Of a DNA stretch of 64,000 nt, positions 35,483 through 46,947 are shown piece after piece. Origin of the DNA: Flammula alnicola (Eukaryota > Basidiomycota > Agaricomycetes > Agaricales > Strophariaceae). The stretch spans positions 62,001 through 126,000 of the forward strand of contig JADNRV010000143.1 in the NCBI GenBank assembly GCA_015499995.1, given 5' to 3'. Position 1 is the stretch's first letter; the number at the start of each line of letters is the position of its first letter. Both the position numbers and the translations under genes were made by a program. The notes under the pieces are model-generated. The model worked only from the letters and a program-made list of their open reading frames with translations. It made no database searches and had not been told where the DNA came from.

Positions 35483-37058
35483 TCCAGAACGAATTAGAGA
35501 TGCGCATACAATGAGGATTTCCCAGGTCGATGGCGTTCAAAGTATCGCCAGGCGTTTACGACGGTGGGCAGCAGTTGCAGCACATTGTTGTTGTTGCGAA
35601 TAAGGTCATAGCTCAACACATCCAAACAACTGAGGTTGTTACACGGTTCGGGCACGCTTTGGCCGCATGCCATCCGTACGTACTTATCTCTTCAGGTCTC
35701 TTCAGCCCCGGCTCCCAGGCCGCTTTATCATTACTTCTTCTACACGGCTGTCGGGCTTTGTTTGTAGATGCTTACAGCAGAACAATAAAATTGAATGTGC
35801 TGGTACATTAGTTGCATTTTAGGCGCCGAAGCCTGGGAGGTTCTCTGATCTCCTAATTACATCGTCGCGCATTGGCGGTTCCTCAACTCGCCGTGAGGGA
35901 GAACTTATAAGCTCTTAAAGTTACAACACTGCTTCCAAACTGCTTTATTTGGGGGTGGGCACAGCCTGTGACGCGCCTCTTTATTTGTACATAATTATAT
36001 CTAAGGCCTCCCTGCCAAAAGCCATATCAAAAACGCCGGTACCGATTATAGACGCAATTCTCACCTAATTATTGAGGTTTTGACGTGAATTGACCCTAAA
36101 TTGAGTATTCTTTCGAGGCTTGGCAACCTTTTTGCTAGATCTGTCTAAAGATGAGACATTATATTATTGATCTCATCTTTAGACACATACATCTCAAATA
36201 TTTAACCAAGCCTCGAAAGCTTTTTACTTTAAAATTGCACTTGCCAAACCCCAGAGAGCCAGCTTGCGAGATGCCTTTTTAAAATGGTACTGAAGCAATC
36301 AGTCAAAAGCATCACACAAGCGCGTCTGTCACATATGTGACAGCCTATATCTTGGGTGGCCCCGCCAATATTGCAGGAAGAAAAAGCATGTACGACAGCT
36401 ACAAATTTGGTGAAAGCTCCTGATTATTAAAGGTACATTGTGGACAATATATATGCTGGAACGAGAAAGAACGACGGCTTACACCTTGAGATGTTGAATT
36501 GTGCGAGAGCGGCGCGCTTTCATGTGGCTGTGCGCTTAGTCATGCGCCCATCAGACGAACTGTGAATGCCCACCCCCACTTTATTTCCGACATGTGTTGG
36601 ATCATGAGACCTGGGCCTGAACGTTTGAAGGTCTGTCTGAAGATGAGCCGACAGCCGTTACCGACATCCACGGATGCCTGCCCGTGAACTAAAGATAAGC
36701 AGCCCCCAAAATCCTAGTGGTGTATAGCACCGGCATTGAATGGTTGATAGCTACAGGATGAGTATATAGGTAGATGCTTTCGAATCAAGAACGTCAGTCA
36801 GCTTACTATGACTAGCGCTTCATGTCTCATGCCTACCTAACGTCAACTTGAAATTCTAACATTCGACTTGAATTTGATGATAGGTACGTACGCAACTCTG
36901 GAACAATTATTCGAAATTCCATACACATAATTCATACTAGTCACTAGCCTCTGAAACTTATATGCTAGATATTAATTAAGTAGCTCACTCTCAGATCTTC
37001 GTAAACTGCATATAGTCGAGGGGCTCAGCGAGCCCCAAATGCCGAACTATTATTTTCA
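35483..37058. other. Intergenic region between the two module-sharing genes
   Basis: No supported gene. An ORF at 35530-35811 (+) has no domain and overlaps the NACHT gene promoter. The region contains the hairpin element at 36110-36219 and an 18-bp perfect palindrome CTGTCACATATGTGACAG at 36326-36343. Confidence 0.45.
36110..36219. repeat. 110-bp fold-back element (two nested inverted-repeat pairs)
   Basis: Outer arms CTTTCGAGGCTTGG (36110-36123) and CCAAGCCTCGAAAG (36206-36219) are exact inverts. Inner arms TGTCTAAAGATGAGA (36142-36156) and TCTCATCTTTAGACA (36171-36185) are also exact. The element can fold into one long interrupted hairpin. No coding content. Either a small MITE or a structured regulatory/terminator-like element. 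Confidence 0.6.
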
Positions 37059-40000
37059 CTAGACTGGATGCGTCCCGATGGATTCTCTAAAAAGACCTGA
37101 ATAGGTGTGATAGGGACGAAAAATGCATTCATACCTGTAGATTTCTCATTACGTTTCTTCGATACTGCGCGCGTTGGCGAACCAGAGGGTGAAACAGTAT
37201 AAGAAAGCCGCGGCTCGACCGGATACTAAAGAAAGATCTAGCAAGACTGCATAAATATTCCGGTAAATAAGACACACCGCAAGGCTTGAGGGTCCGAGTG
37301 ACATTTGTGTCACCATTTGCATTTCGTCTGGAATCGAGTCCCCAAAGCCAGAGGTGGATAGAGGTGGAGGATGATATGGTGGATATGATGGTGGATATGG
37401 TGGTGGATATGGTGGTGGATATGGTGGTGGATATGGTGAGGGGTTGTATTGTTGTGGATATGGTGAGGGGTTATATTGCTGTGGATACGGTGGAGTGTTG
37501 TAAGTCTGAAATACCTGTTCTACGCCGGTTGTCCCTGGATTATAATATGACGAGTTTGAGGAACCTGATTTCGCGCATTCATCAATGTTAGCTAGTTCGC
37601 AAGTAACGGTTCAAAGACAGAAAAGAGGCACCATAGGGTGTCGGCCACGCTTCTTGAGGCATTTGAGGCCAGCCTAGAGACGGCACGCTTTGACTACCGA
37701 TGCTTGCATAACCACCTGGAAGGTTCCGCTGAACAGCTCTTGGAGGTGCAAGCCAGTTCCGATCATCGCTCTGCTGTTGCATTCTATCCCGGTGAAGGGC
37801 ATCCATTACTCGTATTTCGTCCTCTCCTCGGGATGGCATTCTCCTTGCCGAGTTGTGAGAACTCACTGGCAGTAGCTGGTCATATCCGTAACTTTTGGAA
37901 TCAGTGTGACTGTGCATAACAATCCCGGCCGGCCATGGCCCCCCTTGCACTCTGCTCGGCTGATGGAATGGGTCAATATCCGAGGTATTCACTTGCGCTA
38001 CTTGTCCCTGAGGAGGAACTCCATCGCCTATGTGACCGCTCATCCAGGTGTATCGACTGGCGTCCTCTGCTTTGGATCTTGACCGGCTCTGCTTATCAGT
38101 CTCGACCCGCGACTTGGGGGGCAGTGTCGGCGCATCTTTTTTTAATGGGAGTTGGTCTGGTGAGCGTGCGTTGCGGTAATCGGATTCTACGGGCATCGTT
38201 GGTGTCAGCTTCTTATAACGACCTTTTCGTGTATACGTACTTGTATTACTAGGTAGTCGCAGTCGAGTATCGATAGGCTGGATATGTAATTCTGGTCAAC
38301 AAGGCTCGGCACCAGTTATATGTCATGAATTTAAACGTACTTGCTCGTAAGAAGGATGATCCGGGATTGGGTTTCTCTTTGGAGGGGGGAAATGCCCTAG
38401 ATTTTCCATGTTCATAAACGTATTCGAGAAAATGGTTAGAACACTCACTTGAAGTGCCATGGTAATCAACGGAAGGCCGAGTAGCCGGAGGGTGTGGAGC
38501 AATCTAGTCAGGTTAAACAGGGCGAATAGTTGCAGTTCGACGATTGCCAAACATAAAGAAAACGGACGTACGGCATCCAATTGATGGCTCAGCGGGAACG
38601 ACCCTCCTCCAGGTGGATGATGGCCAACTAACCAGCGTTAGTGCAAACCTGGAGTCTGACCACAAAGAGCATACCTGATACATGTGGGGCAAGTGCCTGA
38701 ATGTTGAGTATGGTGCTACTGCTCGTATTGGATCTTCGCTGCATGCTCCCGCCACTGCTTGCGTTTATACGCCTCTTGTTATAGCTCTCAGTCACGCTGC
38801 TTGCTGATGAATTGCCGCTCTGGCTGTTGACGCCTTGCAGGACGGGAGGAGGTCCTCGTGGATATGAATCGTCTGATCTGGTTGGAGGTGGTGGGTTACG
38901 AGTGTTGCCACTCGCGTGACCACTTGGCCGTGTACGCCGACTGTTGTCCTCTGCTTTATATCCAGACCAGCGCTCATCGCTGTTCCCCCATGGCTTCTCT
39001 TGCTCTCGGTCGAGGCTCAGATGCAAGGCTAGCACAGCCTTCGTTATTAATGGAGGTCGGGTCTGATTCGGTGGACGTGTGTTGCGATAATCGAGTTCTA
39101 TGAGGCATCGTTAACGTCAGGATCTGATAGTGACCTTTCCCCAGCACTTACCTGTATTACTCGGTAGTCGAAGCCGAGTATCGATGGGCTGGATAGATAT
39201 TGATGGTCAACGAGGCTCGGTACCAGTTATAAGTCATGAATTTAAACGTACTTGTTCGTAAGAAGGACGATCGGAGATTGTTTTTCTGACTTGGGGACGA
39301 AAATGACCTAGAATTGAGATGTTTATCACGACATTCATGAAAGTGATTAAGATGCACACTTGAAGAGCCGTGATAATCATCGGAAGGGCGCGTAGTAGGA
39401 GACAGATTGCTTGCTGTCGAATTGCTGCTCTCGTTGTTAACTTCTTGCCGGACGGGAGGAGATCCTCCGGAATGCTGAGGGTAGAGGCCTAGCGGCGCCG
39501 TCGTTTGCTCACTGGATGCATTCTGTTGTTCTGAAAGTAAAGCAAAGCGAACTGCTCCTTCGTGATATTTGTCCACCGCGTCATCGTCAGGCGGCGACAG
39601 AGTCTCCGAACTGATTAGAGGTGATGGATTTCGACCACTGTTGCTCGGGCAACTGATTAACTTCTCTTGAACTCTTTCATGAGGTCTGTGTGATGCAGCG
39701 GGTGTGGATTGTGGTACCACCGTGCGGAGAGTATTGTGTTGTTCCGAACGCAAGGGAGCGACCTCGTTTGAAGTACAGGAAGATCCAGATGTAAAGGGAG
39801 GTAGAAAAGGATCTTGACGGCCCCATGTCGACTGAAGAATATTTCTGAGCATGCTATAATCGATCAGTTGTAGCTGAAAACTCACTGTTTGACATTTCGA
39901 CTGAAGGCTTACCACGCCTTGATGGATGATAAAACAATTAGCGAAGCATATTCCGTAGAGCCGATATTTTGAGCAAACCTTTTTCATCGACGATTGCTTC

Positions 40001-42239
40001 GTAAGCGTTCATGATCCGGTCAAATAGCTGAACCGGAGGAGGCAGGATGGAGTCATCCTAACCGAGTTTGAACCAAGTAAATCAAAATCGAGGAAAGGAA
40101 CCAAAGTCATCTCTGCATACATACCTCAGTAATAACTGACATCCAATCCATATCCTCTGTGATGGCCATGCGCGCATGAGCATTCTGTTCGCGTATAAGA
40201 TAGCAACGAGAAAACTTGAGAAAGGAACTTCTTAACGGCACATAAGACCAGAACAACTCACATTTCTCAGTAATTGGTCATTGATCAGTATTGATGGGTG
40301 GACTCTCTGAAACGTGTCATTATCACCACCTATCGATAAGACAAAAAATAAATATAACCCACGAGAGTTACATCCAACTTGGAGTCGTGAATTGGTTGAA
40401 AGTTGTGACAGTCCCGCGTGGACTTGGAGACATCCGAAGAGTCGCCAGAGTTCGTTCGACCACTCGTGTTGCCAGACGAGCTTGGAACATTAGAATTGCT
40501 AGAGCCACTAGCATAGGCACTGGTTGGAATGTTCGAGCCATCTTCAACGTTGGAAGTTAAGCCGGAATCGAGTCCCAGTTTTTCCCACACGTCCTTTTCA
40601 AGCGTAACGTTTAGCGTGCGTACAAATAAACATTGGTTTCTGAAGACAGCCGGGCCCGGGGGGCTTTCCTCGCATTGATCAAGCTGCATCTTCAGTTCTT
40701 CGATTTCCTCGGTATCAGGCCCCGCCCTAACTTCAGCCATGCCGGTGGACTCCCAGCCATATACACGGCCAACGCTGCTCTGTCCTGTCGGTCTGAGTCG
40801 AAGCCTCATGCGTTCACTCTGCGCAGTTACGTTTGCGAAGGCTGCCATTCCCCAGGCCGACATTTTGTCGCAACCTATGACGAGGCGTATATCGCCATTT
40901 TTTGCTTCGAGGCCACGTACTTTATTGGCATATACATACCAATGCTCTGCGTTGGCAGACATATATTCCCTGAACCTAGACACGTTTCCAAGATCATGCG
41001 AATTTGACCCGAGGGGCATCGCAAGTATAGCTCCCTCGGATGCAGACGATTCAAATGTCAAGCCACTGAAGAATTGAAATATAGATTATTCCGTTGCGTG
41101 AATAAAAAAATTTGCTTACGGTGAATTGCCATCACGCTGCGATCTTTCTATCGAGGCACTTGCAAGATAGGTGTCAGCCTTGAACTCGGAAAATTCGCGG
41201 ATATCCCGGGACCTGAGGGGTGGATCCAAGGGCGAGAAGTTCTCCGGAATGTCCTCTTGTTCGTTAACGGGATCATCGTGTGGAAGACATACGTTGAACC
41301 AAAAATCAAAGGCGCCAGACGCTGTGATAATGCCTACGTCGCCAACGACAATGCCTCGCTTTTGATATTGTATCGGAAGGCGTTTGTTAGGTTCAGGTAT
41401 CCACAAAGGAGATCCACGGCGCTTGACAGAAAGGTGCCGATAAAATATTTCACAGCTCTTTTCTTGCAAAGGAAGAGGTAATGGTGCTGTATTCATTGCA
41501 GCATCGTGGGGACCTGAGGTGCAAATAAGTCAACATTTCACTTACCGTCAGTTAGGGGAGACTCACGCATATCCTGATGGGATCCCCTGGTTTCCGCATC
41601 ACTGGATGTACGGGAGCTGTCTTCCTGTTGACTTACCGCCTGATCTCCCAGGTCGTCTTCGATACTTCCTGGCGTATTTTCTAACATCGACATTATGTAA
41701 GAAAAGGTGCGCCGAAAACTACACCGAGACGTACGATTTGCATGAATTGTAATGTTGAATTGATGGTGCCCGACGCTGTTAAAACGTCCACCATATATGT
41801 CAACGTTGTTTGGGGAGTGAAGAATAGAGCTCCGAGGTTCTAAATGAGAAAGTCTAATCAATTTGAATGAACATTAGGTGACGACGTGACGTTTCTGAGG
41901 CGCAACCACTTACCCGGGGTGAACTTCTGGACGGAGGTTAAATCCTTTCACCAGCGGGCCTGGGGAAGGACCTTGTTCACTTTGTGTTGATGAAATTTGG
42001 TGTTCATCTTGGAGCAGAAAAGGCACTAGACGTCGAAGCCATCCACCGCCTCCTCCAGAGCCTCCACTGTGGTCGTCATCCTAACCAAACCACCATGCAT
42101 TTAGCCGACTGTTTTTCGTGACGGGCAGACGTTTTAAGCTCACCATTCCAGATGGACCAGAATTGAACAGCAAATACGAAGAAAGGACGGGCCCATCAGG
42201 AAAACCGTAAATTGTATATTTTACACCATTTACCTTCAT
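37059..42239 (-). CDS. Standalone NLR-module protein with GG-F/N-rich motif and long disordered Pro/Ser/Tyr-rich tail
   Basis: Many short exons join from ATG 42239 ('MKVNGVKYTIYGFPDGPVLS'). An exon near 41860-41750 carries 'SPNNVDIYGGRFNSVGHH' and 'QFNITIHAN', resembling the N-terminal motif common on basidiomycete NLRs. Next come the module parts shared with the NACHT gene: 'GIVVGDVGIITASGAFDFWF', 'PHDDPVNEQEDIPENFSPLD', 'GAILAMPLGSNSHDL', 'NAEHWYVYANKVRG', 'IRLVIGCDKMSAWGMAAF', then 'VHPSILINDQLLRN' and 'ARMAITEDMDWMSVITE'. No NTPase is present. The C-terminal third (39900-37059) is disordered, partly built from a duplicated ~0.9-kb unit, and ends in a proline/tyrosine-rich run at 37497-37374 and 'FRESIGTHPV' (stop 37059-37061). 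Exons in the module region are well supported; those in the tail are less certain, and the tail could be a separate gene. Confidence 0.6.
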
Positions 42240-43004
42240 GGTACCCAACGAATCAAATATGCCCCAATGGAGCGGAATGATGGACCACGATATCTACTTG
42301 AGCGCTCGTTGGTTCAAAATAGTGCACCATTTGTGCACCACGTAATGTATGGGCTTTGGCTGGTGCAAAATTATACATTATTAATCGCAGATTCTGCACC
42401 ACTGACATTCAATAAATAAAGGTTCTTTCTGTGGTCAGAATGGTTCATAAATAGTTTACCAAGGAGAGTCTATTCTGCACCGTGCAACATCCTTGATCAT
42501 GATGCGCGACTTTTTTTGAACGGTGGTCAGAGAGTGTATTTATTTAGTTCTAGGTACTTAGAGCAAGACAGGATGAAATATAGTAAATGTCTTGAAGTTT
42601 GCCGTGGGTGGACAGGAGTGAGGCAGGAGCAGAGCGAAGAGGTGAGGTCCACTTGCTCATTGGTACTCCTCTACGTCTCATTTTGTGACCATGTCCACCC
42701 ACAGCACCTCCACAACCGGCACGCACGGCTTCTCGTGGCCTCTTCGGCCTTCGCTTCCTCTCCTCCTCGCCAACCTCCACTCTTGCCTCCTCGATCTTCT
42801 CTTCAACTCCTTGAAGCAACGCCTCTGAGGCAGGGGCAAATGGGCGGGCGAGGCTGGCGGGGTTGCAGCAGTAGTACCAGTGGTGGCCGTCGCCGCTGTC
42901 GATAGCAGAGTTGTCTCAATGCAGTCTGGATTAAGGGAGGGAGTACGTGCATGGTGTGGTGAGTCCAGGAGTGGTTCAAGTGCCATTTCATGAATTGCGC
43001 CAAG
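42240..43004. other. Intergenic region left of the large transposon
   Basis: No supported gene. A 46-codon plus-strand ORF starting at 42691 ('MSTHSTSTTGTHGFSW') is too short and unsupported to call. Pyrimidine- and purine-rich tracts occupy 42700-42900. Confidence 0.4.
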
Positions 43005-43010
43005 TCAATT

Positions 43011-43045
43011 CAGGACCCCTGATAATGTCCTGATAGGTAGGATAC
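43011..43045 (+). repeat. Left terminal inverted repeat of the 8.1-kb transposon
   Basis: 35 bp starting CAGGACCCCTGATAATG and ending GGTAGGATAC. The first 22 bases fold on themselves (CAGGAC...GTCCTG), so each end can form a small hairpin as well as pair with the other end. Confidence 0.9.
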
Positions 43046-45238
43046 CAAATATCCAAATTTTCCCTCGCCATAGGTGGACAAAATTTTGGCGATTTTGGGC
43101 AAAATTTAGGTGTATTTCGTATCTAAGATAAAATTTTCGCCCCAGGTAGGTGTGAATATTATCCAACCTCGAAAAATGTACAGAAAATCGTGAAAAAATC
43201 GTGAAAAATCGTAAAAAAATTCTACGCGCAGCTCTCTACTCTACAATTTCATTGTCGTCATTTTGGGTGTCCTTTCTCTTTCGCCGCTGTAACACATGCT
43301 TCACACCCTCAATAATCAAGCGATCCTGGGAGAGTAGTTTCGAAAATGTAGTGTCAAAGAAGGCAGGAAGCAATTCTAGTGTGTCCTCCTTATTGACAGA
43401 ACGAATGGATGATGCTGGGATACGGTAATGAAAGTGCCGGCAGGAAGGTGTGCGAAACGGGGTAAGCCGAGATGTTTTGTTTTCGGATGCCAAATTGCCC
43501 GGAAATAGCGATGAGTCCATCGAGTCTGCTTCCATATCTGCATTGGAATGTACGAGACAGATCCGATTGAACTTGCTTCGGAAACCCAACCATGCTTGGC
43601 CGTTTTTCCGCCTCCTCTCTCATACATTGTGATAACTGTTAAATGTTTCATTTGTGAGTGTTCAAGTCGACGAATTTGAGCCTATGAACTGAAACTCACT
43701 CTTTCCGATCATCAGCTCTCCATCGATGACAACCACACCAAAGGAACCTCTTGTTAACTTGGAGATAAGATCAACCTTAGCTGTTGCAAGGTCATCCGGG
43801 TTTATCCCAGGTATGTTTGAGAACTCCTTTCGACGTCTCTTTATCACCTATTGATGTCAGGTAGATATTAGACCGTAGCTTTCATCGCCCATCAGACCAT
43901 TCAACTCACCTCATTCGCACCCGCTCGTGCAGCAGCCCGTGCATTTGCCGCATTACCAGTCGTCTCACTCTCCAGCTCCGTAGCCGCAGACCCTGCCGAG
44001 TTTTTGGTCCATCGAAAACGGCGGTTTAACCCCGAACTTGATCCTTGTTCTGCTTCAAGTTTCACGATCTCGTGAATTTTCTTTGCCAGGCGTTGTCGAT
44101 CTGTTGGAGGTTTGGTTTTTCCTGCATTGTTGGCAGGCCTGTCATGGTCGTCTTTAGGCTCTTTTGTGGTGCGTACTCCCTCAGCTTCTTCTCGACATTG
44201 ATTTCTCATGCGAATAGACACCAGTTGCATGAGATCAGCATCGCTGATATTCGCTACACTAACTGGGATAGTAGATTCCAGCTGAGACATGGCGACGTAT
44301 TCAGAATCCGAGTTGGGCGAGCATGGATTTGCTTCGGTTGTTGTTACTGATTTGATTAACTGCTGCACACTTTCGTGCCCCGCTGGACTGTTAGAAGAAA
44401 TAGTTGCCAGAATGACCGCCAAAGCAGATCTAATTTCATCCAGAGATGCTGCATCCGTATCTGGAAGTGAATCACTGATGTTATTGTCGGTAAGTACTTG
44501 CAAATGACTTGAAATATTAGATGAATGCTCACATCATGTTTAGATCGCTAATATTCAGAGCTGCAGCTGCGTATCCGCATTCATCAAGAGCCTTATCTGT
44601 CTTTTCGGATGGTAATCCCTCGGAGCATCGAGTAGCGGCCAAATTGAGAGCATTCTCAAGTTCATGCTTATCATATATCTCCTGCTCAGGAGCAACGGTC
44701 TCGCAGCAGATAGGATCACCATCCACAAGGTCATCGTCATCTACATCCTCATCACCTGTTGGTGATTCTTGTACTTCTTGATATTGAGTAGATGTTTCTT
44801 TTTCACCCGTCGATACAGCTGATGAGATGTTTTCTGTGGGTTCATATCCGAGAAGGATCCAAAGACTGAAAGCCTCTTCATAAGCAGCCGCTGCTGCTGA
44901 TTTAATTTCCTCATCCGTTGGGAAGATAGTCAAGAAATGAAGGTCAATATCGTCGCCGTCAAAGTATGTGTGTGAGTATCCTGATGCAGTTCGTTTGAAG
45001 TCGGCATTGATATTTTTCTTTTTGCATGCAGCCATCAACCGTACACCAATCTTTGGGATGAGCCAGAGGACGTCAAGCATCGTAAAGTCTGGAATTGAGG
45101 CTCGAAGGAAGCCAAAGACATGCTCATCAGGTTCGCTACCATGAACCCAGGGAAGCAGTGGAAAGGGCTTGTCCAGGTAATCACGATGGATGATTATGAG
45201 TGCGAGGAGCCCATTTATGATAATATCGGTAATATCGT

Positions 45239-45403
45239 TGGAGGGGTGGTGGAACCGCCTCGGACTGGAGTCGAGCTGGCTCAGGCTGGGCTGGGTAGCG
45301 TAGTGGCAAAGTGTGGTATGGATGTGTGTGAGTAGCTACGACATGCGGAATGTGGTGCTACGGGGTTCAGACTCCGCCGGCGCGGGCTGCCAGCACAGCC
45401 ACA
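45239..45403 (-). repeat. LTR, left copy (165 bp)
   Basis: Direct repeat of 46783-46947, differing at only two positions I can see, so the insertion is recent. Confidence 0.9.
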
Positions 45404-45577
45404 TCTGGCCCCATCCAAGATGTGTTCGCCCTCGAACACAATGAAAAAAAACCTGTCTAAACAGAAAAAAATTGATGTATGCACAGGTATATACGAAGGT
45501 ACTGGATTATAAGTCAAAGTAATGCAGAATAAAATAATATAGAGGGGAAAAAAAACTGAGAAAAAGAGTGAGAACAC

Positions 45578-46477
45578 TCATCGTAAAGAAGGTCGAGAAC
45601 TTTTCTGAGAGATGCGACGGAGTGCATTGACCTGATGACCAGGTGAAGCTGTGGTGGCAGGTGGAAGTGCCATCTGTGGGGGATGTTTGCGATGAGGTTT
45701 GATCTGAGGCCCATGAACATGTCGCCGTTTGTGAGGAGGGTCCTTGTGGTGTGGCCTGATCTGAGGGCGTACCCATTGTATATTAGGGGCCACAGGTGGA
45801 GGTTTAGGCTGCCGAATGAAAGGTGGTCGCAGAGTTGGTTTGTTCCCGGGATGCTTGTTGTGTGAAGATCGTGTCGAAAATTGTTGCTTGGGATGAGCTA
45901 GATAGTGTGGTGGTTGTCGGAGTTGCTGGTTTGCTTCAGAAATGCTGAGAATAGCCATGAGTGTTGTAGCATCGGCCATGCGACTCTCAAAGAGTTGATT
46001 GTCGTGGGCTATCGCCAATTCCCACTCGTCGTCAGGAAGGTCATCGTATGTTGTCGGGACTTCTTGTAGTTGCCTCAGAATGCTAGCTAACCAATGCCAG
46101 TCTTGATAGTGTTGGGGAAGGTCATTATATCTGGGAATTGGTGCGGGCTCTGGCTCGTACTGGAATTCTGGAGGTTGAGTCTTGTCATCCATATGCAAAG
46201 GCTCAGCGTGATCAGAGCAGGTAGGTTCACTGTGGTCGCCGTCGAAAAGAGGTTCAGGGAAGTGGTTGGGTCCGTTTTCAAAACCGTAAATGCTCGGGTC
46301 ATAGTAGATGGGTTCTTCGCAGCCGTTATCAAAGTCAAAACCAGTGGGATGCTGGTTGCTGTCGCTGCCATAGATGTCTGGATCATAGTAGATGGGTTCC
46401 GGTTCGTAATCGACAGGTTCAGGAGCATAGTAGACCGGCTCCTCTGAGTATTCACATTCATCATAGTAGTATGACAT
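45578..46477 (-). CDS. 299-codon ORF inside the LTR element; acidic Tyr/Glu/Pro-rich N-half, basic His/Pro/Lys C-half
   Basis: ATG 46477 opens 'MSYYYDECEYSEEPVYYA', followed by repeated 'EPIYYDPxIYG' motifs and other E-P-x-Y units over the first 100 residues. A helical middle ('HWLASILRQLQEVPTTYDD', 'ATTLMAILSISEANQQL') leads to a basic tail rich in His, Pro, Lys and Arg ('PHHKDPPHKRRHVHGPQIK'). No known domain. Acidic front plus nucleic-acid-binding-like tail could suit a minimal Gag-like particle protein, but this is inference. Presence of a long intact ORF is unusual for such small elements. Confidence 0.6.
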   Translation of the reverse strand: MSYYYDECEYSEEPVYYAPEPVDYEPEPIYYDPDIYGSDSNQHPTGFDFDNGCEEPIYYDPSIYGFENGPNHFPEPLFDGDHSEPTCSDHAEPLHMDDKTQPPEFQYEPEPAPIPRYNDLPQHYQDWHWLASILRQLQEVPTTYDDLPDDEWELAIAHDNQLFESRMADATTLMAILSISEANQQLRQPPHYLAHPKQQFSTRSSHNKHPGNKPTLRPPFIRQPKPPPVAPNIQWVRPQIRPHHKDPPHKRRHVHGPQIKPHRKHPPQMALPPATTASPGHQVNALRRISQKSSRPSLR

Positions 46478-46782
46478 GGTGCTCAGTCGGCGATGCTGTA
46501 CCGTGTTGGGAGCTTTTGACAGTGGAAAGGTGGATAGAAAGGGCCGTCGGTCAACGACGTGAAGTACTGGGTGGGATATCGAATCTCGCTTTTGAAAGCA
46601 GTGGCTCGCGTTCTACGCGGTGTATCTCGCCTTTTGAGGGCGGTGTCTCGTGCTCTGCACGGTGTCTCGCGTCGGGAAGTCGTTCCGTGGCGGTGTCTCG
46701 ACGTCTGCTGGCAGTGTCGGTGCTGGTGCCGTTTTTCAACAGGCAACGTGGAGTCGTGCGAAACGCACTCTCATCACCAAGA

Positions 46783-46947
46783 TGGAGGGGTGGTGGAACC
46801 GCCTTGGACTGGAGTCGAGCTGGCTCGGGCTGGGCTGGGTAGCGTAGTGGCAAAGTGTGGTATGGATGTGTGTGAGTAGCTACGACATGCGGAATGTGGT
46901 GCTACGGGGTTCAGACTCCGCCGGCGCGGGCTGCCAGCACAGCCACA
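46783..46947 (-). repeat. LTR, right copy (165 bp)
   Basis: Direct repeat of 45239-45403. Reading from the transposase side, it adds 'VAVLAARAGGV' and a stop to the truncated transposase frame. Confidence 0.9.

Larger units (their letters stand above)
45239..46947 (-). mobile_element. 1.7-kb LTR element nested in the transposase (TRIM-like)
   Basis: Two near-identical 165-bp direct repeats (45239-45403, 46783-46947) start TG and end CA, flanked by a 4-bp duplication TCGT (45235-45238 and 46948-46951). Removing the element plus one TCGT rejoins the transposase codons in frame (...EADD + IIIN...), proving the insertion is clean and later than the host element. On the minus strand the 3' LTR is preceded by a purine-rich GGATGGGG tract, a candidate polypurine tract. 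There is no reverse transcriptase; one ORF is present. Size and structure fit terminal-repeat retrotransposons in miniature, which move using enzymes of other elements. Confidence 0.9.

Noticed and set aside
35530..35811. 93-codon plus-strand ORF next to the NACHT gene start
   Set aside because: Overlaps the promoter of a well-supported minus-strand gene and shows no recognisable sequence features.
37298..37313. GTGACA..TGTCAC palindrome as an operator-like site
   Set aside because: It lies inside the coding tail of the partner gene and has no second copy in the same orientation nearby.
45120..45335. Plus-strand ORF with 'DDYECEEPIYDN' similar in flavour to the LTR-element ORF
   Set aside because: It is antisense to transposase codons that read well on the minus strand ('LLALIIIHRDYLDKPF'); the likeness to the LTR-element ORF is coincidental composition.
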